Shown here: one piece after another, positions 33,587 to 45,880 of the stretch | Position numbering within the stretch: position 1 is the stretch's first letter | How the letters are laid out: each line of letters begins with the position of its first letter | Origin: Favolaschia claudopus | Lineage: Eukaryota > Basidiomycota > Agaricomycetes > Agaricales > Mycenaceae | Length of the DNA stretch: 64,000 bases | Direction of reading: 5' to 3' | NCBI GenBank assembly: GCA_037176885.1 | Contig: JAWWNJ010000039.1 | Span: forward strand, 1,054,001 to 1,118,000 | Notes under the pieces: generated by a model | The model's database searches: none | What the model was told of the DNA's origin: nothing | What the model saw: the letters and a program-made list of their open reading frames with translations, nothing else | Translations under genes and position numbers: made by a program

Positions 33587-34078
33587 GTTTTCGTGTACAT
33601 AGAGATCTGCCAACGATGGTCGCTGCATCCACCTGCTCAAGCGGTGGATTGGCATAGAATTTCAAGCAAATTTCAAGGGCTGATTCGGGATCATGAGAAT
33701 GATTCACAGCCAATTTGTATCAGTATGTAGTCAGTCCAGAGAATACGCGGCGACAAACAGTACATATTGGAAGCGTGAAACCAGTTTCTGTATTGCGTGG
33801 CCTGGCAAGAAGTGTGAGGACTCTGGGATGGTATTTGCGTTTATTTTTGTTCCCTTCGATGAACTTGACAACGACGCAAACGTCTGTGCCTCGTCGCCTT
33901 CGGGGTCCTGGATCTGTTGAACCTTACAGTATCTCACACTGTGTAGTAACCTTCCCCCCACCGCATATACGCCGGTGAAGGAAGCTCAGAATCCACCACA
34001 ATCTATTCGTCCATTCACTTCCCGTGAAGTCCGATTCCTTGGCTGTGCGCACGCGATCCTTGGGGCTTTCTCACTGCC
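33587..34078. other. Intergenic region before palC
   Basis: About 490 bases with no supported gene. It contains the 3' end of the citrate-lyase-like transcript and the palC promoter. Small open frames on both strands have no recognisable content. Confidence 0.4.
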
Positions 34079-35631
34079 ATGAACTTCTACCTCTATGAGT
34101 TGCCGACTACTGGGGCGATTTCGTTCACCGATTTCTGTGCGGACCCGGAGAAATTGTACACCACCCACATCTTGGACGCTACAGAGACGCGGGCCAATCT
34201 TCGTGCAATCCTCAAGGAAAGCAAGCGGACAGAGGATGAGGACAAAGACTACTTGAAGTTGGTGAAGGTATGCAGCAAGGGTATCCACGGATGCACCACC
34301 TGATATCTTCTTGAGATTCTCGATGAATATATTCCTCGACTCCGTGGTATCATGGTTTGCATAGCTCATGACCAAATCCAACTCAAATCAGAGCCTAGTA
34401 GGTCCAAACTCGCCCGATGAAGACTGCACTGACTTAGGAAACGCAGTGTTCAGTTGGCGGACGACGCTATCCGCAAACCTTTTCAACACCTCCCCGCGCC
34501 TGTCGCTTCCGTCTCTTAACGCCGACTTCGCGTATTCACTTCTCACCTATGCTTTTGCACTCTCTAATCGCGCGCGATCGAAAGTATCTGGTCTTGGCGC
34601 TTATGAACGCGATAGAGCTATCTCCGATGCAGATCGTAAAGCAAAGGATAACGAATTAGCCGTGGCTGTGGATTTATTTTGCAGAGCCAGCGGAATTTTC
34701 TCCTACATCGGCGAGACGGTGCTGGTCGACTGGGAAAATTCAGCACCGGCTTCAACTGCGTTCACCAAGCCTCCCGACATGAGTAGAGAAGTCGACAATG
34801 CTTTAGCGAAGTATGTCTGTATCTTCATCGCGGTTCACCGACTCATGTTTGTTTTTTTTTCGTTCCCTGTTCTAGATCTTCACTAGCAGATGCGCAAACA
34901 CTGGCCATCCGAAAATTGTTGTCGAAATCTGCCTACGACAGCAATGTTGCCCCTGGTCCACCCCTTCCCAAATCACACCCATCCCCTGCGCTCATTTCGA
35001 AACTTCATCTGGAGTGCGCCTCGCTCTACTCCTCTGCTCGGTCTCTGGCGAAGACACCCAGCAGCGCAGGTAAAGGGAAGCCGAAAGGCTCCAGCTCAGC
35101 GGACGGTGAGGTTTCTGCAGACCTACGACGGTATCTCAACGAGGAGACCGTCTTCCACGAAGCCTTAGCCCGAAAATGGCTTGGGGTCGATGCGGGTGAG
35201 AATGGCGGCAGCGATCGCGGCGGCGACGCGGTGGGGTTTTTGACTTGGGCCAAGAAGGAGTTAGAAGAGCTCAAGGGTCGCAAGAAGGATAGAATATCCG
35301 AAGAGCTAAACAGTGTGAATGTGTTTCTGAAGCATTACAAGAAAATCAACGATTCGGTGAGTTGGGTCTCCTCATATTTACCATCTTAGTAACTCAATAT
35401 GTGATTCAGCTACACTTTCAACCAGTACCAACCCAATCGGATCTGCAATCGCGTATACCGGCTGGCCGACTGGTAATTGCGGCTAAGCCATATACCCCGC
35501 CTCCGCCAGCTTTTGGGCCTGGATCTGTGGCAGATATGCGGAGGAAGGCTGAGGAGCTTGAGTTGGAGGACGATGACTCTGGCACTAACAAGACACAAGC
35601 CTCGTATGCGGGGGCTGGATCCTATTTCTAA
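34079..35631 (+). CDS. palC: pH-response regulator PalC (BRO1 domain)
   Basis: Five exons, about 440 residues from ATG 34079. The start MNFYLYELPTTGAISFTDFC and the following RANLRAILKESKRTEDE match the PalC/BRO1 N-terminus. LKSEPVFSWRTTLSANLF, SLPSLNADFAYSLLTYAFAL and DLFCRASGIFSYI form the BRO1 helical core. A Gly/Ser insert (KGKPKGSSSADGE) precedes FLTWAKKELEELKGRKKD. The final exon gives the Pro-rich PYTPPPPAFGPGS and ends SYAGAGSYF. PalC links the ambient-pH (Pal/Rim) receptor machinery to ESCRT-III at the plasma membrane in fungi, leading to PacC/Rim101 activation. Splice joins keep the frame at each step; the last intron starts GTGAGT at about 35357. Confidence 0.87.
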
Positions 35632-35968
35632 TCGCGATATCATATCAGAAAGAAAGGGTGTATGAAGGGAAGTTGAATGTTTCAATAATGTTTGTAACAT
35701 ATTGTAGTATTAGTGTTGCGTGGCAGCAGGTTTACTGAGTGGGTGCTCGAGCTATCTGCTTTCAACGCTGAAGTCGTTTGTGTGAATCTTGGACAATGAG
35801 TAGTGTATATGACCAGATATAACCTCGAGTCGAGCGGATTTTTCGCAATTTTCGCTTTTGTATTTTGCTTTCCCACGATCCAATGGTGGCATGCCGGCAT
35901 CGTTCTAATCCATCTTGCTTTCGACCACCTCTGACCGGTACCGGTACCATCTGACCACCTGCACGACG
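35632..35968. other. Intergenic region, palC / F-box gene
   Basis: About 340 bases holding the palC 3' flank and the promoter of the F-box gene. A doubled ccggta unit (ccggtaccggtacc) lies near 35936-35949, some 20-30 bases before the F-box start codon; otherwise nothing is evident. Confidence 0.4.
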
Positions 35969-37435
35969 ATGGCTACCCAACACGATCGCGCTGTTCTTAC
36001 ACGCGCAGCTAAACTCGATGGAACGTCGGCGCTTGAAATTAGAGCTTTGATAGAGGAAACTCAGGCGAAGATTGCCTCTCTCGATTCTCAGATTGCTACG
36101 CTCATCAAGCAACGCGGGGAAGAGCGACTATCCCTTGTTGCAATCCATTACTCCATCGCCCCCATTCGCTCTATACCAGTCGAGTTGTTGGCGCACATCT
36201 TCGTGCACGCCGTGTCTCTGGACAAGCCGATTCATTTCCAGGAGATGACGCAAATAGCTCAGGTTTGCGTCCATTGGAGACGAGTAGCTCTCAACACACC
36301 GAAACTTTGGACTGGAACCATATGTATCTCCAACCGTAAACCCCGCAACGGCGTGTCTATGGCCGCCCAAGGTTTAAAGACCTGGCTAGCGCGGTCTGCG
36401 CCGTTAGCGGTCCCTGTGGCCTTTGAGACCGAGCATGAATCTAATGGCGTGAACTGGGAACAGATCTACCCCGTTGTCGACGAGATGTTCAAAGAATCTT
36501 CACGATGGGGCTCCCTCACAATCCGTGATGCACGCACTGTGAAATCATCATTTTTACAAGATCTATCTCAGTACCCGTTGGACATGCTTCAAATGGTGGA
36601 CTTACCAGCAACCAGTATTTGGCTCAATCCTGGCAAACATGTATTCATATCACTCGGTAAAACCCCCAGCCTTCGCAAATTATCCCTAGGCCGAGGAGTG
36701 CATGCCCATTTGTCATGGTCATCTCTGGTCGACCTGGACATGGATCTCAGAACACCTGACGAAATTATTGCCATTCTGCCTCATTGCCCTGATCTCGTCC
36801 ATCTGACGCTTTATACCCCCGCCTGGCCCGAAACCTTCGACTCCACCACCCTTTTCGCCCTCGAAAGACTACAGACTCTGCGTTTCGGTTGCGGGAAAAA
36901 TGGTCATTTCATGCCGTTCTTGAACCACCTGCTTGCTCCTGGTTTAAGACGTCTGCGCTTAGACACTGGAGGAGAAAATGCCGTGTGGCGTGAAGCCCAG
37001 TTCAGAGCTTTCCAATATAGATCGCCCAGTGTCGTCGATCTGGAACTTCGTGGCGCAACACCCACCGAATTGATAAGTGTGTTGGCCTGTTTTCCGTTAC
37101 TGGAACACCTCGCGTTACTCCGTTGCGCCGACGGCGTATATGAAGCTGTGATTCGTGCCCTCCGGTACGAGGATGGCACCCCGCCGCTGGTCCCCCGTTT
37201 GAATGACCTGAAAATGAGTCTCCATCGCAATCCGTTGCCGGAAGGGATTTTAGGGGACATGATTGCTTCGAGGTGGTGGTCGGAATCACAACTTGCGAGA
37301 TTGCCATCACCACCTGCTGTTACTCGCTGGACCCAGCTCACCATGGTATCCGATAACGAGGATGAACATAGCACACAGTTTATGGAGATGATTTCCAGGT
37401 TCGAAGAAGAGGGTCTTGACGCTCATATTAGATGA
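35969..37435 (+). CDS. F-box/LRR-like protein, subfamily B
   Basis: Single exon, 488 residues from ATG 35969 (MATQHDRAVLTRAAKLDG). An in-frame upstream ATG at 35915 would add 18 residues; I prefer 35969 because the paralogues start at the equivalent place. The coiled-coil leader (IRALIEETQAKIASLDSQI), F-box (SIAPIRSIPVELLAHIFVHA, IAQVCVHWRRVALNTPKLWTG), and ISNRKPRNG block match the tandem pair at 11-14.4 kb. LRR-like segments follow to HIR at the end. A dispersed member of the same local family on the opposite strand; intact. Confidence 0.85.
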   Translation: MATQHDRAVLTRAAKLDGTSALEIRALIEETQAKIASLDSQIATLIKQRGEERLSLVAIHYSIAPIRSIPVELLAHIFVHAVSLDKPIHFQEMTQIAQVCVHWRRVALNTPKLWTGTICISNRKPRNGVSMAAQGLKTWLARSAPLAVPVAFETEHESNGVNWEQIYPVVDEMFKESSRWGSLTIRDARTVKSSFLQDLSQYPLDMLQMVDLPATSIWLNPGKHVFISLGKTPSLRKLSLGRGVHAHLSWSSLVDLDMDLRTPDEIIAILPHCPDLVHLTLYTPAWPETFDSTTLFALERLQTLRFGCGKNGHFMPFLNHLLAPGLRRLRLDTGGENAVWREAQFRAFQYRSPSVVDLELRGATPTELISVLACFPLLEHLALLRCADGVYEAVIRALRYEDGTPPLVPRLNDLKMSLHRNPLPEGILGDMIASRWWSESQLARLPSPPAVTRWTQLTMVSDNEDEHSTQFMEMISRFEEEGLDAHIR

Positions 37436-37618
37436 GGATAATTGGGTAGCGTGGCCCAATGATTGCAACGATAGGTGTGCGACAGTTTTCTGGTCCTTGA
37501 TTTCTGGGTTTGAGACGACATCTGAGCCTGCTATGCGAAGAAAACAGTCGGAAAAAGTACACATATCGCGTATTTAGTACAATGACAATATCTGATACAG
37601 CACAGAAATACAACGATG

Positions 37619-38703
37619 TCAAATTCCTTGCCAGTGATACAAGACCGTACCCTTTCAGAGCTCCGGGTGAGCGAACGAATCAAATAATCATGACGAACTC
37701 ACAGTGCTACTATTCTTCTGTACGACCTTTCGGTTGACCAAGGCAATGAGACATTTATTTACGCGTGCCTGAGAGAGATCAGGCGGTTGGATGAGGTCTG
37801 TTACTAGAATTCGGGTGAGCCCTCAATTCGAGCTTGTGTAGGGAACTCAGACATTTAACGGTTCGATTGGGGGCATTCATCAGCCCTTCTATGACCCCCT
37901 CCATGTTTCGTCGCAAGTTCTGAATGGTGGTGAGGAGTGTAAATTGGGGAAGGGCGTGGAGAAACGCACAGGGTCGCTGCCGCGGAATTCTAACGGTAAG
38001 CAAGAGATGACCTTCTCTATCTCAATCTAACAATGTGCATATGCTGGTTAGAAGGAGTTATGAGAGAAACTGGGAACAGATACTGACACTGCGTTCTCTC
38101 TTTTCCTTTGCTGTGAGCTTCGGTTTACCTGGTTTCTTCTTCGGTTTCGCAGATGGGACCGATGCGCTGGTTGTTGTTAGACCGGCATATGTGATGTCGG
38201 CCTCCGTCTGCTCCATGGTCTTCGTTAGTTCAGCCTCACGAGCGGCCGCGGCAGCAGCTTCTGTTCGTCGCATTGCTTCCATCGCAGCAAGAGCGTCACG
38301 CTCTATTGCGATTCAGTACAGAGTCAATAAGCGCTCATTGCACGAACATGCCTGCTCGCCGCCTCGCCAGTTCAAACGACGCGTTAGTGGGAGCCTGTGG
38401 CATAGATTTAGCCAATCAAACAATAAATACTGACGGGGCGATGGGCACCTGAGGCCAATCGACCGTCAGAGCGTTCATATCCATCACGTAGAGCCAGCTT
38501 GCAAAAGACTCATTGAAAGTGGCCAGAGATTCGCTGAGTTTCCTGATACCCTCGACATTAGCTTGCAAGTGCTCTGTTTCATCTGCAAATTCAGAGATGG
38601 CGGCGTCAAGAAAGCCAAGTCCAGGAGATTGAGTGTCTGGGTCTGATGCAGAGATAGCGAATAGAGATCCTTGCGATACGCGTCGTAAAGGTGTTCGAGA
38701 CAT
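37619..38703 (-). CDS. DAM1: DASH complex subunit Dam1 with C-terminal extension
   Basis: About six or seven exons, roughly 250 residues from ATG 38703. The first 85 residues are the Dam1 domain: MSRTPLRRVSQGSLF, LGFLDAAISEFADETEHLQ, LSESLATFNESFASWLYVMD. Spliced exons continue APTNASFELARRRAE then RDALAAMEAMRR, an Ala-rich helix and a basic KKKPGKPKLTAKEKRERS. After a GTCAGT intron the sequence reads IEIEKVISCLPLEFRGSDP, NLRRNMEGVIEGLMNAPNR, then LTDLIQPPDLSQARVNKCLI and ALVNRKVVQKNSST, ending GTVLYHWQGI at 37619. That tail looks like a small helical plus winged-helix unit and is absent from budding-yeast Dam1. One intron (38303-38351) uses a GC donor. Dam1 contacts microtubules at kinetochores in the DASH ring. 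Confidence 0.8.
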
Positions 38704-38868
38704 ATTTGTACGCGACGGCGAGAGGTTGGGCGAGAGGCAAGGCGCGTGGCTTGGGAATGTAACATGTGCATACAGAGTCGGGAATCGGACCCGATTCGAC
38801 TCGGACTTGCTCTCGACACTGATCTGAGGACTGGCAGTAACTCTCGAGACTGAACAACGCGGTTCTGG
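38704..38868. promoter_or_regulatory. Divergent promoter, DAM1 / PRP2
   Basis: Only 165 bases separate the start codons of the two genes, so they must share a compact promoter. No TATA box or strong motif is visible. Confidence 0.45.
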
Positions 38869-41800
38869 ATGTCTTCGGAACTCGAAAGATATATCAGCGA
38901 CAATTCCCTCCGAGTAAGTTTGAATACATCTTGCATTCGGTGATACTTACCTCATTTCTCTAGCTGTTCGGTCTCGCAGATCGCAAAATAATTGACTATG
39001 TTCTAGCATCGGGTATGTTCACTTGAAATGCAGCTATATTCATTACTGAGTGCTCTTCAGCTTCATCGTCCAAAACACCCGAGAGCCTTTTTACTGCCCT
39101 CAACGCCTCCGGTTTGCCAGATACACCAGATGCACACGAGTTTATCAACGAAGTATTCCGACAGGCTCCTCGGAAGCACAAGCACAAGCGCTCGGCGGCG
39201 GACAGTGCTCGGCGGCAAGCTGAGAAGGAGGCACAGGCTTTCAGTTCTCAGAAATTCGGCTTCTTACTCGACGACGATGCTGCCTCCAACGATGTTATAC
39301 CCTTGAAGAAGGATAAACGGAGAAAAGACGAGAAGGAAAAGTCGAGTCGGGATAAGAGGGACAGGCATACGCGTAAGCGCGAGCACGACGAGAAAGAATG
39401 GGAGAGCGACGAGGAAGAGAAGGCAAGGAAACGACGGAGAGCCGACGAAGACTCATACCGTGCCGGTGACTATGACGAGGAGATGGAGGATGTGGAGGAT
39501 GAGGAAGCTCGTAAGGAGCGGGAGCGTCTGGAGGATCTCAAGGACCGAGATGCTTTCGCCGAACGAGTTCGAGATCGGGACAAGGAGAAGACGAAGAAGA
39601 TAGTCGAGGATCGGTCGTCGAAGGACAAGGGTGCGGCTGCTGAAGCCGCACAGCGGCGCGCGCTCGCGGACGATACAGAAGCCCGTATATTGGCCATGCC
39701 TTCTCTACGACAGCACTCGCGGCAAGAGTATCTCACGAAGCGCGAGATTCAACAAATCGAGCTTCTTCGCAAAGAAATTGCAGACGATGAAGTTCTGTTC
39801 AGCGGGATGAAAATCTCAAAACGGGAGCGTCGGGAATTGGAGCACAAGAAAGAATTGTTAAAGCTGGTTGAGGAGCGATTAAAAATCAACGATAAGTATG
39901 AGGGCTACCAACTCCCCGAGGACTACCTTACGGAGCAGGGTAAAATCGACAAGAAGAAGAAAGAGAATGCGTTGTACCAGCGCTACGAAGAGGCCAAACC
40001 AAAGGACGACCAATTCGTGACCGACGTAGACCAATGGGAAGCGAGTCAAACTAGACACAGTACGTTCAAGTCTGGTGCTCTGGATAAGGAGGAAGTTCGC
40101 GACGATTACGAGTATGTTTTCGACGAGAGCCAGACGATCAAGTTCGTCATGGACACGGCTATGCCCGGGAAGCGGATGACTGCCGCCGAAAAACTCTTGC
40201 AGGATCAACTAGACGCTGCGGAGAAACGAGGTCAGTTTTTCCGATACTTGATTCTCAACACCATACTGACTTCGGGCGAAACAGCCAAGACGATAGAAGA
40301 GACTCGCAAGTCACTTCCTATCTATACTTACAAAGAGCAGCTCATCGAGGCCGTCAAGGAGCACCAGGTCTTGATCGTTGTCGCAGAGACGGGGTCTGGA
40401 AAGACGACTCAGCTTCCTCAGTATCTTCACGAAGCGGGATTCACTGCCAATGGCCAAAAGGTTGGGTGCACACAACCGCGACGTGTCGCTGCTATGTCTG
40501 TGGCTGCTCGAGTTGCCGATGAAATGGGGACCAAAGTTGGTTACGAGGTCGGGTACTCCATCCGTTTCGAGGACTGCACAAGCGACAAGACCGTGCTCAA
40601 GTACATGACAGACGGCATGTTGCTGCGCGAGTTCCTCACCGAACCCGATCTAGCTGGATACTCTGCCCTAATCATCGATGAAGCGCATGAGAGAACGTTG
40701 AGTACGGACATTCTGTTTGCTCTAGTCAAGGTTCGTTTCCTTTCTCATCTTCTGAATTTTAGCCTAATGCGTAACAAATTCAGGATATTGCTCGCTTCCG
40801 ACCGGAGCTTAGGTTACTCATCTCAAGTGCTACATTGGACGCGGAAAAGTTCAGCGAGTATTTCGACAACGCTCCGACTTTTTACGGTGCGTGAAATGTT
40901 TGGCAAACAATATTCTATGCTGACGGCCATTCAGTTCCTGGTCGTCAATTCGCTGTCGACATCCATTACACTCCGCAACCTGAAGCCAACTACCTACATG
41001 CAGCAATCACTACCGTGTTCCAGATTCACACAACTCAACCAAAAGGAGATATCCTTGTGTTTTTGACAGTACGCGGTTTCAATCTTGTGTTCATTTGTGG
41101 GTTTCAATTCTTTTGCCAGGGACAAGAGGAGATTGAGGCTTGCCATGAGAATCTGCAAGAAACGTCTCGAGCTCTAGGCAATAAGATTGCCGAACTTATC
41201 ATTTGTCCGATCTATGCGAATCTCCCGAGTGAGATGCAAGCCAAGATCTTCGAGCCTACGCCTGAAGGCGCACGGAAGGTCGTATTGGCTACCAACATCG
41301 CGGAGACTTCCATCACAATTGACGGAGTAGTGTTCGTCATTGACCCGGGCTTCGTGAAGCAGAACTCGTACAACCCCAGAACCGGCATGTCGTCCTTGGT
41401 CGTTGTTCCAGTCAGTATTTAGCTTCGCTCATCGTCAAACCGTAAACTGACTCTGTGTTGATAGTGTTCTCGCGCATCTGCCAACCAGAGAGCTGGACGT
41501 GCTGGGCGTGTTGGACCTGGAAAGGCGTTCCGATTATACACGAAATGGGCGTTCGCCAACGAACTCGAGTCGAATACGGTACCCGAAATTCAGCGAACGA
41601 ATTTGGGCATGACGGTGCTGATGCTCAAGTCCCTCGGAATCAACGATTTGATTGGATTCGAGTTTCTGGACCCTCCTCCCGGAGAGACGCTCATGAGGGC
41701 ACTTGAACTTTTGTACGCTTTGGGAGCACTCAACGACCGAGGAGAGCTTACGAAATTGGGGCGGAGGATGGCCGAATTCCCCGTAGATCCCATGTTGTCG

Positions 41801-42639
41801 AAAGCTATCATCTCCAGTGAGAAGTACGTATGTACAGACGAGGTATGTTCTTTTCGTCGACCTTTAAAAGGCCCATCGCTCACGTCTTCTCAGGTACTCA
41901 CAATCATCTCGATGCTTTCGGAATCCGGATCTCTATTTTACCGACCAAAGGACAAAAAGTTGCATGCCGACCAAGCACGGCAGAATTTCGTTCGCCCCGG
42001 AGGAGATCACTTCACTCTTCTCAATATATGGGAACAGTGGGCCGAAACCAAATACTCGCAACAGTTCTGCTACGAGCAGTTCCTTCAATTCAAGAGTATT
42101 AGCCGTGCTCGAGATATTCGAGATCAGTTGGCGGGGCTCTGTGAACGCGTGGAGGTCGTCGTGGAATCCAATCCCAATTCCAATGATATCACACCGATTC
42201 AAAAGGCTCTGACGTCGGGGTATTTCTATAATACGGTTCGAATCTCATCTTTCTCTGCGTCGGCCGCTCTTGACATCTCAACAGGCACAGCTGCAGAAGA
42301 GCGGGGATTCGTATCGCACACTCAAAACGAATCACACTGTGTATATACACCCATCTTCTAGTTTATTCCAGTTTCAACCACCCGTTAAAACGGTTCTCTA
42401 CTACGAACTTGTCATGACGTCCAAGTCGTACATGAGACAAATTATGGAAATCAAACCTGCATGGCTATTAGAAGGTTCGCTACCACCGAATCTTATTTTT
42501 CCCTCAATATCTGAACCATTCATTCGCAGTCGCCCCGCATTACTTCAAGCCTGCCGACTTGGAACAGTTGGCCACCGGAGACAAAAAGATGCCTAATAGT
42601 AAAGCTGTGGGATCCTCTAGCGCACCAGCACCGTCATGA
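38869..42639 (+). CDS. PRP2: DEAH-box pre-mRNA splicing helicase Prp2/DHX16
   Basis: A gene of about 12 exons and 1,060 residues starting at ATG 38869 ([15 protein letters not shown]), with two small 5' exons before the long one at 39060. The N-terminal third is rich in Lys/Arg/Glu. Helicase motifs: [14 protein letters not shown] (I), [13 protein letters not shown] (Ia), [14 protein letters not shown] (II, DEAH), [17 protein letters not shown] (III), [12 protein letters not shown] (IV), [15 protein letters not shown] (V), [19 protein letters not shown] (VI). HA2 and OB-type regions close the protein ([35 protein letters not shown] end). Prp2/DHX16 remodels the activated spliceosome before the first step. 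All introns are about 50 bases. Frame is intact throughout. Confidence 0.93.
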
Positions 42640-42767
42640 TAAACCAATTTGTCGACTCTTCCTGTATATTAGTGTATCTGCTTGCCCACTCAAATTGCTG
42701 TTCTTCGTTCAGAATCGTTGGCACATTCCTAAGTGTTACGTAACCGTCCTGACCTCTTTCCGAACGA

Positions 42768-45760
42768 ATGACCCGCGCTCTGCGCCCTCGAAAATCTCAG
42801 CCGAGCTATGCGACAACGTTTGCCTTCGATGACGAAGAACTAGATGGCCAACCAGCAGCTGGGCCGTCACGAAAAGTAACTTTTGACGAAGACGACAGCG
42901 AGAGTGATTTCGCTCCAGAAAAAGAGCCTTCTGAGGCCGCCGATCCTGATGAAGACGAGCCTTCGGAAGGCGCGTCGGGCGCCGATGAGTCCCTCGACGC
43001 CGATGACGATTCGGTAAATGCAGACGTCCCAGTGCGTGCGAGCAAACCTCGTCCAGCCGTGGCGGTCAAACGGGCGACAAAACCGAAGGCTCCTCCGAAA
43101 GCAAAGAAAGCGGCTGAGGTAACGTTTATGAATCCGTTTGCTGTCCGCCCCACCAAAACCTCGATGAGCAGTCAATGGTCATGCAGCGAACAACTGGTAT
43201 TTCTCTGGGAAGCGGCACGATCGCTAGAACGTCGAAAAGACAGATATATATCCTCCCCACACCGAGTGTGCACCATCGCCACAAAGCTGTTCCGTTATAC
43301 TTGAAGACAGCACGCGTTGAGAGACTCACCTCTAAGCCTGTTTTATTCGGTCCTTCCCAAACGACTCCAACGAATAATTTCACGCATAGCGCTGCGATCA
43401 CTGGCCGGATTAATCGAGCCTGGGGAATGAATGTTGGGGCAGGACCTATCTGGGACTTGGCTGAAGACCGCGGCTGGTTCAAAGAAGGTGGCGACGTCGA
43501 AGACGAAGCCAGTCGACGGCCATTCGTTCACCAGAATATACAAGTTAAGCCTGGGTTACAGATTCTCAGTTTAGAGTGCGCTGCTATTTCCAATTCCTCG
43601 ATCTTGTTCGACGACGCGTTTTGTTCAGTGAAGCTACTCCTTATCTTCCGACGGATACTATCACAACCGATGAAGGAAATCTCAAACCTCCTCCTCCCGT
43701 TTCTTGTTCTTTTGGTCCGTTTGGCCAACAACATCTTGTAGACATACCGATGTTTGAGAGTCGGAAAAATTGTTAGTTCCCGCCATGTTTCAGCTCATCC
43801 ACGCTTATTTTTATAGCCGAATTCATACCTGAGAGTTCATCGCACATCTTCAATCCAGGAGCCCCGGCATGGGGACTCGACTGGTGTCCAATAAATTCTA
43901 GCGATAGACAAGGTACTCCACTCTCGCTCATCTTTGCTCTGCTCACTCCCTTCTCCAGGTCGCTCTTTCACTCAATATATCGCCGTCGCCCCGCTTTCAA
44001 CTGCGTCACACTCGCCGGATATTGGTGTCAAGGTCAAACGACCTGCCCCAGCCTGTATACAGATCTGGACGCTCAGCCCTTCCCAACCTGGAACATCGAG
44101 CAAAAATGATAGAGGAGTGATGAGATGCGCACTGGTGTTGTGTATTGACAGTGGCCCAGCTCAGGATCTCAAGTGGTGTCCGTTACCTTCGCATGATTCG
44201 GTTTGTATGAAACTAGACAGCCACGTTCTCACCCACTCACTGCCGCATGTAGATCAATGACAAGACGACCCGACCTCGAAAGCTTGGTTTGATAGCAGGG
44301 ACATTTGAAGACGGCTCCTTCTCGATTTTTGTGGTCCCTGAACCGTTAGATGTTACCCCTGCGGGCCATGATCTTACGAAACCTGTTTTTGGTATGGTGA
44401 CGAAAGCCCACTCAGTTGAAATCCTGCTAACGTCGCTCTGTCAGTCAGAATTTCTGAACCACTGATTCGGATAGATTTAGAAGAGACTGCTTGTTGGTCG
44501 TTCGACTGGGCGAACAGTGAACTTGTTGCTATTGGGACTACTCATGGTCATCTGTTTGTTTGTCGGACTGGAGTTCATGCTGACCAGTGGGTGCAGGTAT
44601 CATTGCAGTGTACCACCTTGGTCAGGTACTCAAAGACTGCTCCGGTCCAGGTATGCTATCCCTTGCTTGACTGCCGTTAGTGAACAATGTGTTTCAGACT
44701 CAGCTCTACCTACGGATATACTACCGACCCACTATCTTACCGTTCACCAGTCTGCGATACGCGCGATTGCCTGGGTTCGTGCACCGCCCAGCTGGCCCTC
44801 GGGTGCTCCTCGTCTAGACGGAGATCCGACAGTCATTTGCAGCGGCGGTTATGACGGGCTTGAATGCCTCACGGATATTCGTGAGGGACATTGCTCAGTC
44901 ATGAATCGCACTCGAGGTATTTATGCCTTGTTTCGTCCAGTCTGCAGAGCTCATGATTTCCCAGATGTGATCAACGCGATGACATACTCTCCGTTTGGTG
45001 GAGGACCTATAACAATTGACCACGAAAACATTGTCAAAGTTTATTCAGTCTCTCCTAGCATGCTTGGGCGAGGACATATTTTGATGGAGCCTCAAGGACC
45101 GATTTGGGTATTGAACGTAGACTCGGCAATGATTAATTCCCGCTAAACACGACGACAGAGTTTGAACGCCTCAGATTATCATCCTCAGTTGGCAGTTGGC
45201 TCCGCAGACGGTGCTTGTAGTACGACCAATGCACTCCGATCCACTCGCCGGGGCGGTTCTGTCGTGCGTACATAATTTAGATTCTAAGCATTGGACACTC
45301 ACATTTGCTAGCCCTTTTTCGTGCACAAATTATATCAACTCGATTACAGCCGCAACACCAAAGAATTCAGAATGCTGGAGCGGTTTCTACCCCAGGTACA
45401 TTTCGTCAGATACTGAGTTGCGAAATCTCAAATTCACTTCAGGAAGCACAAGATCGTCCTACACAGACCAAGGCAGTTCGCGCAGAGAAGGCTAAGGGTA
45501 GAGATTTCACTCATATGGCTCCAACTAGTGCAGGGGCGTGGCCAACGGAGGTTGGTGTCCAGCGTGTCGTATGGAACTGCGGAAACGGTATCGCGGCATC
45601 GGGCCTTCTCGCCTCCTCAACGACATCCGGTCTTTGCCGCGTCGATGTAGTCTGGGGTCGCTGGTTGAACGACAGAATACCATACAACACGATCGGAGAG
45701 CTGAGGATGGAGGGTGCTGAAAATGATGCGATGGACGAAGACTCGGACGAGTCTGAATGA
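42768..45760 (+). CDS. TFC6: TFIIIC subunit Tfc6-like, WD-repeat
   Basis: About a dozen exons, roughly 780 residues. The N-terminal 120 residues are acidic then basic low-complexity (FAFDDEELDG, KRATKPKAPPKAKKAA). WD-type blades follow: LGLIAGTFEDGSFSIF, ACWSFDWANSELVAIGTTHG, YDGLECLTDIREG, INAMTYSPFGGGPI, YHPQLAVGSADGAC, RVVWNCGNGIAASGLLAS. The CWSFDWANSE motif and the AMTYSPFGG blade are shared with the yeast Tfc6 / S. pombe Sfc6 subunit of TFIIIC, which binds the B box of tRNA genes for RNA polymerase III. The end is acidic (MDEDSDESE). The gene sits 128 bases downstream of PRP2, same strand. Exon joins around 44.6-45.4 kb are the least certain part. Confidence 0.75.
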
Positions 45761-45880
45761 CGCGGAATCTTGTCTCTTACTCTTGACTTGATCAATACTT
45801 TACAAGTGTATTTCGAATGATTGTACAAGTTATTCTTGGTTCAAGCGATGCGCACGAAACTACTGGATCGTGACCTTGTT

